Assembly: GCF_008271805.1 (NCBI RefSeq)
Contig: NZ_VSRY01000063.1
Coordinates: 1-64,000, forward strand
Direction: 5' to 3'
Length of the DNA: 64,000 nt
Origin: Streptomyces sp. TRM49041
GTDB lineage: Bacteria; Actinomycetota; Actinomycetes; Streptomycetales; Streptomycetaceae
Positions 27,233 through 36,826 of the stretch are shown here, piece after piece. Each line of letters opens with the position of its first letter. Positions within the stretch are counted from its first letter, which is position 1. Below the pieces are notes generated by a model. It saw nothing but the letters and a program-made list of their open reading frames with translations. It did not search any database and was not told the DNA's origin. Both the position numbers and the translations under genes were made by a program.

Positions 27233-27996
27233 GTACCGGTACCCACGCCCCGAAGCCGGGTGCCGCCCCCGTGGGGCGCATGATCGCCGCGCAGGCCGCG
27301 CTGGAGACCCGGATGCTGCTCCGCAACGGTGAGCAGCTCCTGCTGACCGTCGTCATCCCGTCCCTGCTGCTCGTGCTGTTCTCCACCGTCGACATCGTCG
27401 ACACCGGCGACGGCAAGGCCGTGGACTTCCTCACCCCCGGCGTCCTCGCGCTCGCCGTGATGTCGACCGCGTTCACCGGGCAGGCCATCGCGACGGGCTT
27501 CGAGCGCCGCTACGGGGTGCTCAAGCGGCTCGCCGCGTCCCCCCTGCCCCGCTGGGCCCTGATGACCGCGAAGACGCTTTCGGTGCTGGTCACCGAGGTC
27601 CTCCAGATCCTGCTGCTGGCGGCCATCGCCCTGGGGCTCGGCTGGTCCCCGCAGGGCGGCCCGCTCTCCGTGCTCCTGCTCCTGGTCGCCGGCACCGCCG
27701 CGTTCTCGGGGCTCGGCCTGCTGATGGCGGGCACCCTGAAGGCCGAGGCGACCCTGGCCGCCGCGAACCTGGTCTTTCTGCTCCTCCTCGTGGGCGGCGG
27801 CGTGGTCGTCCCGCTCGACAGGTTCCCCGACGCCGCGCGCGCGGCGCTGGAGCTGCTGCCCATCTCGGCGCTCTCGGGCGGCCTGCGGGACGTGCTCCAG
27901 CACGGCGCCGGGATGCCGTGGAGCGACCTCGGCGTCCTAGGCGTGTGGGCGGTGGCGGGGCTCGGCGCGGCGGCCCGGTTCTTCCGCTGGGAGTAG
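27229..27996 (+). CDS. ABC-2 type exporter permease
   Basis: A 255-residue membrane subunit with six predicted helices, for example LLLTVVIPSLLLVLFSTVDIV, LTPGVLALAVMSTAFTGQAIATGF and LVFLLLLVGGGVVVPL. The motif FERRYGVLKRLAASPLPRW is typical of ABC-2 permeases. It overlaps the ATPase gene by four bases and forms a two-component exporter with it. A 155-bp gap precedes ctaA. Confidence 0.92.
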   Translation: MSTGTHAPKPGAAPVGRMIAAQAALETRMLLRNGEQLLLTVVIPSLLLVLFSTVDIVDTGDGKAVDFLTPGVLALAVMSTAFTGQAIATGFERRYGVLKRLAASPLPRWALMTAKTLSVLVTEVLQILLLAAIALGLGWSPQGGPLSVLLLLVAGTAAFSGLGLLMAGTLKAEATLAAANLVFLLLLVGGGVVVPLDRFPDAARAALELLPISALSGGLRDVLQHGAGMPWSDLGVLGVWAVAGLGAAARFFRWE

Positions 27997-28151
27997 CCGC
28001 CGGGAAGCCGCGGGAGCAGTCGCCTGGAAGCCTCGGGAGAGGCGGCCGGGGAGCCCTCCCGGCCATGGCCGTCACGCCTGGGAGCAGCCGCCTCGTCCGC
28101 TTTTGGCACCCCTCGTGAATCCATGCACAAGCGGCCGCCTACGATAGGCCC

Positions 28152-29114
28152 GTGCTGACCCCCCTCGCCCACATCGCCCAGCGCTGGACCCCCTCCCCCA
28201 GGATGCTCCGGCGAGCCACCCTGGCCGCGGTCGTCATGACCGTCGTCATCATCGTCACCGGCGGCGCCGTCCGGCTGACCGGCTCCGGCCTCGGCTGTGA
28301 CACCTGGCCCAAGTGCACCGACGACAGCCTCTTCGCCACGCCGGAACAGGGCATCCACGGCGCCATCGAGTTCGGCAACCGGATGCTCACATACGTCCTG
28401 TCGGCGGCCGTCGGCTGGGCGATCATCGCGGCCCGGTCCACCAAGCCGTGGCGACGGGGGCTGACCCGGCTGGGCTGGCTGCAGTTCTGGATCGTCATGA
28501 GCAACGCCGTGATCGGCGGCATCACGGTCTGGATGGATCTGAACCCGTGGACCGTGGCCGGTCACTTCGTCGCCGCGAACGCGCTGCTCACCGTCACCAC
28601 GATCACATGGGTGCGGGCAGGCGAGGGCGACGGGGCGCCGCGTCCGCGCGTGCCGGGGCCGGTGCGCAGGCTGGGCTGGGGGCTCGTCGTCCTGACGGGA
28701 GTGCTCATCCTGGCCGGTACGGGAGTGACGGGCACCGGCAAGCACGCGGGCGACAGCAGTGACGTGCCGCGTATGCCGTTCGACTACACGTCCGTCGCGC
28801 AGGTCCACGCCGCGCTCGCATGGGTGGTGTGCGTGGGCGCGGTCGCCATGTTCTTCGTGCTGCGCGTGGTGGACGCCCCGGACGACATCCGGGCCCGCGC
28901 CCGCGACCTGCTGCTGGTCGTACTGCTCCAGGGCGCCATCGGCTATGTGCAGTACTTCACGGGCGTCCCCGAGGTCCTCGTCGGTGCCCACATGCTCGGC
29001 TCCGCGCTGCTGTGGATCGCGGTGCTGCGGCTCGCCCTGAGCCTTCGGGAGCGGCCGCACGCCTCGGCCCCGGTGCCGGCCCAGTCGGACGGCTCCGCTC
29101 TGACGGCGGCGTAA
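28152..29114 (+). CDS. ctaA: Heme A synthase
   Basis: A 320-residue, eight-helix membrane enzyme that oxidises heme O to heme A for cytochrome aa3 oxidase. Landmarks are the heme-ligating histidines in GAIEFGNRMLTYVLS (where the usual EFxHR reads EFGNR), WTVAGHFVAANALL, QVHAALAWVVC and LVGAHMLGSALLW, and the extracytoplasmic Cys pair in GLGCDTWPKCTDDS. The Asn in place of the first helix histidine is noteworthy but common in actinobacterial CtaA. It starts at GTG 28152. It is convergent with the amidohydrolase gene. Confidence 0.92.
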   Translation: MLTPLAHIAQRWTPSPRMLRRATLAAVVMTVVIIVTGGAVRLTGSGLGCDTWPKCTDDSLFATPEQGIHGAIEFGNRMLTYVLSAAVGWAIIAARSTKPWRRGLTRLGWLQFWIVMSNAVIGGITVWMDLNPWTVAGHFVAANALLTVTTITWVRAGEGDGAPRPRVPGPVRRLGWGLVVLTGVLILAGTGVTGTGKHAGDSSDVPRMPFDYTSVAQVHAALAWVVCVGAVAMFFVLRVVDAPDDIRARARDLLLVVLLQGAIGYVQYFTGVPEVLVGAHMLGSALLWIAVLRLALSLRERPHASAPVPAQSDGSALTAA

Positions 29115-29126
29115 CGGCCCGACGGC

Positions 29127-30206
29127 TCAGCCGAGCCCGTACACCCGCCGGGCGTTGCCGGACGCGATCATGGTGGCGACGCGCTGGGCGTCCGTACGGG
29201 ACCAGGCGCCGTCGTGGACCCAGCCGGCCAGCACCCGGGTGAGCGCCTCCCGGAACACCCGGGCGCCCACCACGTGCAGCTCCGGCAGTCCACGGGCGCC
29301 GCTGGAGAACAGCAGCTTGCCGAACGGCGCCAGCTCCAGGGTCTCGGCGAGGACGGCCGCCGCCCGCGCCCCGGTCCTGGCCAGGGCGGGGCCCAGGTCG
29401 GCGTAGACGTGGGGGAACACGCTCGACAGGTGCGCGGCCTGCCGGTGGTAGGGGTAGCCGTGCAGGATCACCAGGTCCGTGCCGAGCCCGCCGGTGGCCG
29501 CCGCGAACTCGCCGAGCGGCATCGGGTCGTCGGCGCCCGCGTGCAGTTGGAGGGGGCGGCCGGAGGCGACGGCGATCCACAGCAGGTGCCGCAGCAGGAC
29601 GGGGTCCGTCAGCGGGCCGCCCGCCCGGCGCCGGGCCAGCCAGCGCCCCGCGGCCGCGCGCACCTCCCCCGGCTCCGGCGGTTCGGCGGCGTGGGCGAGG
29701 CCGAACCGTACGGCGGAGCCCGATGCGAAGGCGACGGCCGAGACGGCGGCGCCGTGTACGGCCTGCGCGAGGTTCGCGAGGAGCCCGTCGACGGTGCCGG
29801 ACGTCTCGGCGGCCTGCTCGGCCAGCGGTTCGAGGCGGACGATCTCATGGGCCTCGGCGGCCCCGGCCGCGGCGATCTCCCCGGGCCCGGTGAGGTCGTC
29901 GGGCAGCCCGGTGTCCACGAGGTACGTGGAGATCCCGGTGGACCGCAGCAGCCGCCTGCCCGCTTCGAGGGTGCCGAGCTCGCGCCGCCGGGCGAGGTAG
30001 CGGGCGGGCGTGCAGTGCGGCTCCAGACCGAGCGGCGGCGGGCACCAGCGCCGTACCGCGAAACCGGTCTGGGTGTCGAAGAGTGTGGTGCCGGACGCGG
30101 GCGGTCCCGCGGTCCGGCCGAGCTGCGCCTCGAAGGTGCCGAGGCCCAGCTCCGTGCGGAGCACCCCGTGGCAGTACTGGTCCACCAGCGTCGGGGTGTC
30201 GATCAT
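29127..30206 (-). CDS. Amidohydrolase family 2 protein
   Basis: A 359-residue TIM-barrel metal-dependent hydrolase resembling the N-terminal domain of FluG-type proteins and uronate isomerase-like amidohydrolases. Visible metal-region motifs are LVDQYCHGVL at the start (where HxH often occurs, here CHG), RPLQLHAGADD, LVILHGYPYHRQAAHLSSVFPHVYADLGP and LLFSSGARGLPE (where the last Asp is often SD). The first strand lacks a clear HxH, so activity is uncertain. I chose the ATG at 30206. It is convergent with ctaA. Confidence 0.85.
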   Translation of the reverse strand: MIDTPTLVDQYCHGVLRTELGLGTFEAQLGRTAGPPASGTTLFDTQTGFAVRRWCPPPLGLEPHCTPARYLARRRELGTLEAGRRLLRSTGISTYLVDTGLPDDLTGPGEIAAAGAAEAHEIVRLEPLAEQAAETSGTVDGLLANLAQAVHGAAVSAVAFASGSAVRFGLAHAAEPPEPGEVRAAAGRWLARRRAGGPLTDPVLLRHLLWIAVASGRPLQLHAGADDPMPLGEFAAATGGLGTDLVILHGYPYHRQAAHLSSVFPHVYADLGPALARTGARAAAVLAETLELAPFGKLLFSSGARGLPELHVVGARVFREALTRVLAGWVHDGAWSRTDAQRVATMIASGNARRVYGLG

Positions 30207-30328
30207 TGCGAGGGCTCCCTCGGAGGACGTGGCGGCTTTCCACACGTCCTAACGGGTGAACCCCGAGTGAGGTGTTGCCTCAGGCGGTCGATTTCTCCGG
30301 CTGATCGTTTTATCTGGCCGGCCGGTAC

Positions 30329-30652
30329 TCAGCCGTTGGCCGGGCCGCCCAGCTGGATGCCCGCCATGCGGCTCCACTCGTACGGTCCTGTGCGGACCTT
30401 CGCGGCCAGTTCGCCGTCGAAGGACTCGTGCAGGGTGAGGCCGGCCTTCTCGGCGGCGCCCTGCGCGGTCTTGTTGTCCGGTGCGACCAGGTCGCCCCAT
30501 TCGCCGTCCTCGCCGACCAGCACGATGCGCGTGCCCGCCTGCCCGATGTAGGCGAGCTGGCCCTGGGCGCCGCCGTGCTTCTTGGCGAACGCCTGGATCT
30601 GCTTGGCGAGCTTCGCCGCCGTGCGCTCTGCCTGCTTGGTGGTGTCTGCCAT
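30329..30652 (-). CDS. Small protein of unknown function
   Basis: A 107-residue soluble protein. A basic, Lys/Ala-rich helix (KQAERTAAKLAKQIQAFAKKHGG) precedes a beta-rich part (QLAYIGQAGTRIVLVGEDGEWGDLVAPD), then AGLTLHESFDGELAAKVRTGPYEWSRMAGIQLGG. I do not recognise a named family. It starts at ATG 30652. It lies between ctaB and the amidohydrolase, all read leftward, 83 bp from the ctaB stop. Confidence 0.8.
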   Translation of the reverse strand: MADTTKQAERTAAKLAKQIQAFAKKHGGAQGQLAYIGQAGTRIVLVGEDGEWGDLVAPDNKTAQGAAEKAGLTLHESFDGELAAKVRTGPYEWSRMAGIQLGGPANG

Positions 30653-30735
30653 GAACAGGATGCTACTGCCGGGTAGATCAACCCGCGACTGGCGGGTCAC
30701 GTGGCCTTGGCCACGCCCGGGGTCCAGGGTCCCGG

Positions 30736-31710
30736 CTAGCGCAGGAAGGGGTCCACCGCGACCGCCACGAAGAGCAGCGAGACGTAGGTGATGGACCAGT
30801 GGAAGAGCCGCATCTCCTTCAGCTTGGTGCCGGTCTCGCCGGACCGTGCGCGGTGCTGCAGGGCGTGTGCCTCCCACAGCCACCAGCCGCCGGTGGCCAG
30901 CGCCACGGCCGTGTAGAACCAGCCGGTGTAGCCGAGCGGCTGGAGCAGCAGCGAGACGGCGACCATCACCCAGCTGTAGAGGACGATCTGCCGCGCCACG
31001 ACCCTGTTGGAGGCGACGACGGGGAGCATCGGCACGCCCACGCGCGCGTAGTCCTCCTTCACCCGCATGGAAAGCGGCCAGTAGTGCGGCGGCGTCCAGA
31101 AGAAGATGACGAGGAAGAGGATGACGGCGGCCCACGACATGGAGTTCGTGACGGAGGACCAGCCGATGAGGACCGGCATGCAGCCGGCGATGCCGCCCCA
31201 CACGATGTTCTGCGCGGTCCGGCGCTTGAGGATCATCGTGTAGACGACGACGTAGAAGAGCAGCGCGCCGAGCGCGAGCCAGGCCGAGAGCCAGTTGACG
31301 AACAGCCCGAACCAGAGCGTGGAGACCACACCGAGGCCGAGGCCGAAGACCAGACCCTCGCGGGGCGAGACCATGCCGGTGACCAGGGGGCGCTGGGACG
31401 TACGGTCCATCAGGGCGTCGATGTCCCGGTCGATGTACATGTTCAGCGCGTTCGCGCCGCCCGCCGAGAGATAGCCGGCGAAGCAGGTGTGAAGCACCAG
31501 CCACAGGTCCGGCACACCCTGTTCGGCGAGGAACATCACCGGTACGGTCGTGATCAGCAGCAGTTCAATGATCCGCGGCTTGGTCAGCGCCACGAAAGCC
31601 TTGGCGCGGGCACCGAACGGCCGATGGACCGGGCTCGTTCCGGGCTCCCCCATAGCCTTGAGAGCATGGGAGGTGCCCCCACCCGCTGGACGGGATTCGA
31701 CGGCCGTCAC
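30736..31710 (-). CDS. ctaB: Protoheme IX farnesyltransferase (heme O synthase)
   Basis: A 324-residue UbiA-family prenyltransferase that farnesylates heme B to heme O, the substrate of CtaA. The first Asp-rich motif is [23 protein letters not shown] and the second region is [20 protein letters not shown]; about nine membrane helices follow. I chose the GTG at 31710 ([10 protein letters not shown]) with AGGGG upstream; an ATG at 31731 is possible. Residues 10-23 are encoded by a short palindromic repeat, an in-frame insertion before the conserved [17 protein letters not shown]. It is divergent from tkt. Confidence 0.94.
   Translation of the reverse strand: MTAVESRPAGGGTSHALKAMGEPGTSPVHRPFGARAKAFVALTKPRIIELLLITTVPVMFLAEQGVPDLWLVLHTCFAGYLSAGGANALNMYIDRDIDALMDRTSQRPLVTGMVSPREGLVFGLGLGVVSTLWFGLFVNWLSAWLALGALLFYVVVYTMILKRRTAQNIVWGGIAGCMPVLIGWSSVTNSMSWAAVILFLVIFFWTPPHYWPLSMRVKEDYARVGVPMLPVVASNRVVARQIVLYSWVMVAVSLLLQPLGYTGWFYTAVALATGGWWLWEAHALQHRARSGETGTKLKEMRLFHWSITYVSLLFVAVAVDPFLR
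31645..31681. repeat. Short palindromic repeat inside the ctaB N-terminus
   Basis: CTCCCCCAT (31645-31653) and ATGGGAG (31666-31672) form an inverted repeat followed by GTGCCCCCA. The pattern resembles short intergenic palindromes I recall from Streptomyces genomes; here it codes residues 10-23 of CtaB. Confidence 0.55.
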
Positions 31711-32053
31711 GCACACCCCTGACAGAGACATCCCTGCGAGCCCGCCCTTGACATGAAGGGCCGGTGAAGGCTCGCGCGTACCACGCCACTCTAGACGTTG
31801 CCCATACGTCGCCCTCCCCGGGGGTCGACCGTGTTGACCGAGCGCTCGGATGAGCGGGGAACGGGCCGAAGGCCGACGGATGAGCGATCGGATGAGCGGC
31901 CCCGTGGACAGCTGGTGCACGCAGGTCGACGCGGGTGGCAAGACCCGGTTACGAGCCGGAAAATCGGGCCTCGTGAGGGGATAGGCTCGGCAGCGGCCGG
32001 TGCGACCGACGTCATCGGCATGCATGACATGTGGAGAGGAGCCCTGACCGAGG
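31711..32053. other. Divergent promoter region between ctaB and tkt
   Basis: This 343-bp gap has no gene-like frame. It carries three copies of CGGATGAGCG at 31847, 31877 and 31889 in direct orientation. GGAGAGGAG precedes the tkt GTG by about 14 bp. I could not assign -35/-10 elements with confidence. Confidence 0.55.
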
Positions 32054-34141
32054 GTGAGCACCAAGCCGACCACCGCAGACCTCGACTGGACCGCACTGGA
32101 CCAGCGTGCCGTCGACACCGCCCGTGTCCTGGCCGCGGACGCCGTACAGAAGGTCGGCAACGGCCATCCTGGTACGGCGATGAGCCTGGCCCCGGCGGCG
32201 TACACGCTGTTCCAGAAGGTCATGCGCCACGACCCGGCCGACCCGGACTGGACCGGCCGCGACCGGTTCGTACTGTCCGCGGGCCACTCGTCCCTCACGC
32301 TGTACACGCAGCTGTACCTGGCCGGGTTCGGCCTGGAACTGGACGACCTGAAGGCGTTCCGTACCTGGGGGTCGAAGACTCCGGGCCACCCGGAGTACGG
32401 CCACACCGAGGGCGTCGAGACGACGACCGGCCCGCTGGGCCAGGGTGTCGCGAACGCCGTGGGCATGGCGATGGCCGCCCGCTACGAGCGCGGTCTGTTC
32501 GACCCGGAGGCGGCGCCCGGCACCTCTCCGTTCGACCACTTCGTCTATGTCGTCGCCGGTGACGGCTGCCTCCAGGAGGGCATCGCCGCCGAGGCGTCCT
32601 CGATGGCCGGGCACCAGAAGCTCGGCAACCTGATCATGCTGTGGGACGACAACCACATCTCGATCGAGGGCGACACCGAGACCGCCGTGTCCGAGGACAC
32701 GATGAAGCGGTACGAGTCGTACGGCTGGCACGTGCAGCGCGTCGAGCAGCAGGAGAACGGGGACCTGGACCCGGCCGGGCTGTACGCGGCGATCCAGGCC
32801 GCCAAGGCGGAGACCGGGCGCCCGTCGTTCATCGCGATGCGTTCGATCATCGCCTGGCCCGCGCCGAACGCGCAGAACACCGAGGCGTCGCACGGCTCGG
32901 CGCTCGGCGACGAGGAGGTCGCGGCCACCAAGCGCGTCCTCGGTTTCGACCCGGAGCAGACCTTCGAGGTCTCCGACGAGGTCATCGCGCACACCCGCCG
33001 CGCCCTGGACCGTGGCCGTGAGGCCCGCGCCGGGTGGGAGAAGGACCTCCAGGAGTGGCGTGCCGCCAACCCGGAGCGCGCCGCCGAGTTCGACCGGATC
33101 TCCGCGGGCGAGCTGCCCAAGGGCTGGGAGGAGAAGCTCCCGGTCTTCGAGGCGGGCAAGGGCGTCGCCACGCGCGCCGCGTCCGGCAAGGTCCTCCAGG
33201 CGCTGGGCGGGGTCGTACCGGAGCTGTGGGGCGGCTCGGCCGACCTGGCCGGCTCGAACAACACGACGATCGACAAGGCGTCGTCGTTCCTGCCGGAGGG
33301 CAACCCGCTGCCGGAGGCCGACCCCTACGGCCGGACGATCCACTTCGGTATCCGTGAGCACGCGATGGCCGCCGAGATGAACGGCATCGCCCTGCACGGC
33401 AACACCCGGATCTACGGCGGCACCTTCCTGGTGTTCTCCGACTACATGCGCAACGCGGTGCGCCTGTCCGCGCTGATGCACCTGCCGGTGACCTACGTGT
33501 GGACGCACGACTCGATCGGCCTCGGCGAGGACGGCCCGACCCACCAGCCGGTGGAGCACCTGGCGTCGCTGCGTGCGATCCCGGGTCTGAACGTGGTGCG
33601 CCCGGCCGACGCCAACGAGACGGCGATCGCCTGGCGGGAGATCCTCAAGCGCTGGACGAAGGAGTTCGGCAAGGGCGCCCCGCACGGCCTGGCGCTGACC
33701 CGTCAGGGCGTGCCGACGTACGAGCCGAACGAGGGCACCGCCAGGGGCGGCTACGTGCTGGCGGACGCCGAGGGCGGCGAGCCGCAGGCCGTGCTGATCG
33801 CCACCGGTTCGGAGGTGCACCTGGCCGTGGAGGCGCGTGAGCAGCTCCAGGCGGCGGGCGTGCCGACCCGGGTCGTGTCGATGCCGTGCGTCGAATGGTT
33901 CGAGGAGCAGGACCAGGGGTACCGGGACTCGGTGCTGCCGCCGTCGGTGAAGGCGCGGGTGGCGGTCGAGGCCGGTATCGGGCTGACGTGGCACCGGTAC
34001 GTGGGTGACGCGGGCCGGATCGTGTCGCTGGAGCACTTCGGTGCCTCGGCGGACGGCAAGCTGCTGTTCCGCGAGTACGGCTTCACCCCGGAGGCCGTCG
34101 CCGCCGCCGCGCGGGAATCGATCGCGGCCGCCACGCGCTGA
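32054..34141 (+). CDS. tkt: Transketolase
   Basis: A 695-residue thiamine-diphosphate enzyme that moves two-carbon units in the non-oxidative pentose phosphate pathway. Motifs are [13 protein letters not shown], the ThDP/Mg site [21 protein letters not shown] ending in the DDN of [11 protein letters not shown], and the catalytic Glu in [15 protein letters not shown]. It starts at GTG 32054. It opens the tkt-tal-zwf-opcA-pgl cluster, with 35 bp to tal. Confidence 0.96.
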   Translation: MSTKPTTADLDWTALDQRAVDTARVLAADAVQKVGNGHPGTAMSLAPAAYTLFQKVMRHDPADPDWTGRDRFVLSAGHSSLTLYTQLYLAGFGLELDDLKAFRTWGSKTPGHPEYGHTEGVETTTGPLGQGVANAVGMAMAARYERGLFDPEAAPGTSPFDHFVYVVAGDGCLQEGIAAEASSMAGHQKLGNLIMLWDDNHISIEGDTETAVSEDTMKRYESYGWHVQRVEQQENGDLDPAGLYAAIQAAKAETGRPSFIAMRSIIAWPAPNAQNTEASHGSALGDEEVAATKRVLGFDPEQTFEVSDEVIAHTRRALDRGREARAGWEKDLQEWRAANPERAAEFDRISAGELPKGWEEKLPVFEAGKGVATRAASGKVLQALGGVVPELWGGSADLAGSNNTTIDKASSFLPEGNPLPEADPYGRTIHFGIREHAMAAEMNGIALHGNTRIYGGTFLVFSDYMRNAVRLSALMHLPVTYVWTHDSIGLGEDGPTHQPVEHLASLRAIPGLNVVRPADANETAIAWREILKRWTKEFGKGAPHGLALTRQGVPTYEPNEGTARGGYVLADAEGGEPQAVLIATGSEVHLAVEAREQLQAAGVPTRVVSMPCVEWFEEQDQGYRDSVLPPSVKARVAVEAGIGLTWHRYVGDAGRIVSLEHFGASADGKLLFREYGFTPEAVAAAARESIAAATR

Positions 34142-34176
34142 CGCCAACACAAGCAGAAGTAGGAGATGCAACTCTC

Positions 34177-35295
34177 ATGACAGACGCACTCAAGCGCCTC
34201 TCCGACGAAGGCGTCGCGATCTGGCTGGACGACCTGTCCCGCAAGCGGATCACCTCCGGCAATCTGGCGGAGCTGATCGACGAGCAGCATGTGGTGGGTG
34301 TGACCACCAACCCGTCGATCTTCCAGAAGGCGATCTCCGAGGGCCACGGCTACGACCGTCAGCTGGAGGACCTGGCCGCCCGCGGGGTCACCGTTGAGGA
34401 GGCCCTCCGCATGATCACGACGGCGGACGTCCGGGACGCCGCCGACATCCTGCGGCCCGTCTTCGACGCGACGCAGGGCCAGGACGGCCGGGTCTCGATC
34501 GAGGTGGACCCGCGGCTCGCCCACAACACCAAGGCGACGGTCGCCGAGGCCAAGCAGCTGGCCTGGCTGGTCGACCGGCCGAACACGCTCATCAAGATCC
34601 CGGCCACCAAGGCGGGGCTCCCGGCGATCACCGAGACCATCGGCCTCGGTATCAGCGTCAACGTCACGCTGATCTTCTCGCTGGAGCGCTACCGCGCGGT
34701 CATGGACGCCTACCTGGCCGGTCTGGAGAAGGCCAAGGAGCGCGGCCTGGACCTGTCGAAGATCCACTCGGTGGCGTCCTTCTTCGTGTCCCGCGTGGAC
34801 ACCGAGATCGACAAGCGGCTGGACGGGCTCGGCACCCCCGAGGCCAAGGCGATGCGCGGCAAGGCCGCCCTCGCCAACGCCCGCCTCGCCTACCAGGCCT
34901 ACGAGGAGGTGTTCGACTCCGAGCGCTGGGCGGCCCTGGACCGGGCGCAGGCCAACAGGCAGCGTCCGCTGTGGGCCTCGACCGGTGTGAAGGACCCGGC
35001 GTACAAGGACACCCTGTACGTCGACGACCTGGTCGCCCCGGGCACGGTCAACACCATGCCGGAGGCCACACTCGAGGCCACCGCCCACCACGGCGAGATC
35101 ACCGGCAACACCATCGCCGGCACGTACGAGCAGGCGCGGGCCGACCTGGACACCCTCGAGAAGCTGGGCGTCAGCTACGACGACGTGGTCCAGGTCCTGG
35201 AGGACGAGGGCGTCGAGAAGTTCGAGTCGTCCTGGAACGACCTGCTGGCGTCTACCGAGGCGGAGCTCAAGCGCCTCGCACCCGCGGAGGCGTAG
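34177..35295 (+). CDS. tal: Transaldolase
   Basis: A 372-residue transaldolase of the long TalB/actinobacterial type. Early motif [15 protein letters not shown], Schiff-base lysine in [11 protein letters not shown], and [15 protein letters not shown] are all in place. It exchanges dihydroxyacetone units between sugar phosphates. ATG 34177 is preceded by AGGAGA. It is separated from zwf by only 4 bp, so they are co-transcribed. Confidence 0.96.
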   Translation: MTDALKRLSDEGVAIWLDDLSRKRITSGNLAELIDEQHVVGVTTNPSIFQKAISEGHGYDRQLEDLAARGVTVEEALRMITTADVRDAADILRPVFDATQGQDGRVSIEVDPRLAHNTKATVAEAKQLAWLVDRPNTLIKIPATKAGLPAITETIGLGISVNVTLIFSLERYRAVMDAYLAGLEKAKERGLDLSKIHSVASFFVSRVDTEIDKRLDGLGTPEAKAMRGKAALANARLAYQAYEEVFDSERWAALDRAQANRQRPLWASTGVKDPAYKDTLYVDDLVAPGTVNTMPEATLEATAHHGEITGNTIAGTYEQARADLDTLEKLGVSYDDVVQVLEDEGVEKFESSWNDLLASTEAELKRLAPAEA

Positions 35296-35299
35296 GACC

Positions 35300-36826
35300 T
35301 TGCAGCACAGCAGCAATCCGCTGCGTGACGCCGCGGACCGACGGCTCCCGCGTATCGCGGGGCCGTCGGGCCTGGTCATCTTCGGCGTCACGGGCGATTT
35401 GTCACGCAAAAAGCTGATGCCTGCCGTGTACGACCTGGCGAACCGGGGGCTGCTGCCGCCGGGCTTCTCGCTGATCGGGTTCGCCCGCCGCGAGTGGCAG
35501 GACGAGGACTTCACTCAGGTCGTGCACGACGCCGTCAAGGAGCACGCCCGCACCCCGTTCCGCGAGGAGGTGTGGCAGCAGCTGATCCAGGGCGTGCGGT
35601 TCGTCCAGGGCGACTTCGGTGACGACACGGCGTTCGAGCAGCTGAAGGCCACCATGCAGGAGCTGGACAAGGCTCAGGGCACCGGCGGCAACTTCGCCTT
35701 CTACCTCTCCGTGCCGCCCAAGTTCTTCCCGAAGGTCGTCCAGCAGCTGAAGAAGCACGGGCTGGCCGAGGAGCGGGAAGGCGCCTGGCGCCGCGCGGTC
35801 ATCGAGAAGCCGTTCGGCCACGACCTGGCCTCGGCCAAGGAACTCAACTCGATCGTCCACGAGGTGTTCACTCCGGACCAGGTGTTCCGGATCGACCACT
35901 ATCTGGGCAAGGAGACCGTCCAGAACATTCTGGCGCTGCGGTTCGCCAACACCCTCTTCGAGCCGATCTGGAACCGGTCGTATGTGGACCATGTCCAGAT
36001 CACCATGGCCGAGGACATCGGCATCGGCGGCCGCGCCGGCTACTACGACGGCATCGGCGCCGCCCGGGACGTCATCCAGAACCACCTCCTCCAGCTGCTC
36101 GCGCTGACCGCGATGGAGGAGCCCGCATCCTTCGACGCGGACGCGCTGGCCGCCGAGAAGACCAAGGTGCTGGGCGCCGTACGACTACCCAAGGACCTCG
36201 GCGCCTCGACGGTGCGCGCGCAGTACGCGGCCGGGTGGCAGGGCGGCGCGCCGGCCGTCGGCTATCTGGAGGAGGAGGGCATCGACCCGGACTCCAAGAC
36301 CGACACCTACGCCGCCATCAAGCTCGGGATCGACAACCGCCGCTGGGCGGGCGTCCCGTTCTATCTGCGGACCGGCAAGCGACTGGGCCGCCGGGTCACC
36401 GAGATCGCGGTCGTCTTCCAGCGCGCCCCGCACTCCCCGTTCGACCACACGGCGACCGAGGAGCTGGGCCACAACGCACTGGTCATCCGCGTCCAGCCGG
36501 ACGAGGGCGTGACCATGCGGTTCGGCTCCAAGGTGCCGGGCACCTCGATGGAGGTGCGGGACGTCTCGATGGACTTCGCGTACGGCGAGTCGTTCACCGA
36601 GTCCAGCCCCGAGGCGTACGAGCGGCTGATACTCGATGTCCTGCTCGGTGACGCCAACCTCTTCCCCCGGGTGGAGGAGGTCGAGCTGTCGTGGCGCATT
36701 CTCGACCCGATCGAGGAGTACTGGGACAGGCACGGCAAGCCCGCGCAGTACCGGGCGGGCACGTGGGGTCCGGTCGAGGCGGACGAAATGCTCGCACGAG
36801 ACGGACGGAGCTGGCGCCGGCCATGA
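35300..36826 (+). CDS. zwf: Glucose-6-phosphate 1-dehydrogenase
   Basis: A 508-residue enzyme catalysing the first, NADP-reducing step of the oxidative pentose phosphate pathway. The nucleotide-binding motif is FGVTGDLSRKKLMPAVYDL and the active-site motif is RIDHYLGKETVQNILALRFAN. I chose the TTG at 35300 because GGAGG lies 9 nt upstream within the tal stop region. The stop overlaps the opcA ATG (ATGA), which fits OpcA being needed for Zwf activity. Confidence 0.96.
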   Translation: MQHSSNPLRDAADRRLPRIAGPSGLVIFGVTGDLSRKKLMPAVYDLANRGLLPPGFSLIGFARREWQDEDFTQVVHDAVKEHARTPFREEVWQQLIQGVRFVQGDFGDDTAFEQLKATMQELDKAQGTGGNFAFYLSVPPKFFPKVVQQLKKHGLAEEREGAWRRAVIEKPFGHDLASAKELNSIVHEVFTPDQVFRIDHYLGKETVQNILALRFANTLFEPIWNRSYVDHVQITMAEDIGIGGRAGYYDGIGAARDVIQNHLLQLLALTAMEEPASFDADALAAEKTKVLGAVRLPKDLGASTVRAQYAAGWQGGAPAVGYLEEEGIDPDSKTDTYAAIKLGIDNRRWAGVPFYLRTGKRLGRRVTEIAVVFQRAPHSPFDHTATEELGHNALVIRVQPDEGVTMRFGSKVPGTSMEVRDVSMDFAYGESFTESSPEAYERLILDVLLGDANLFPRVEEVELSWRILDPIEEYWDRHGKPAQYRAGTWGPVEADEMLARDGRSWRRP

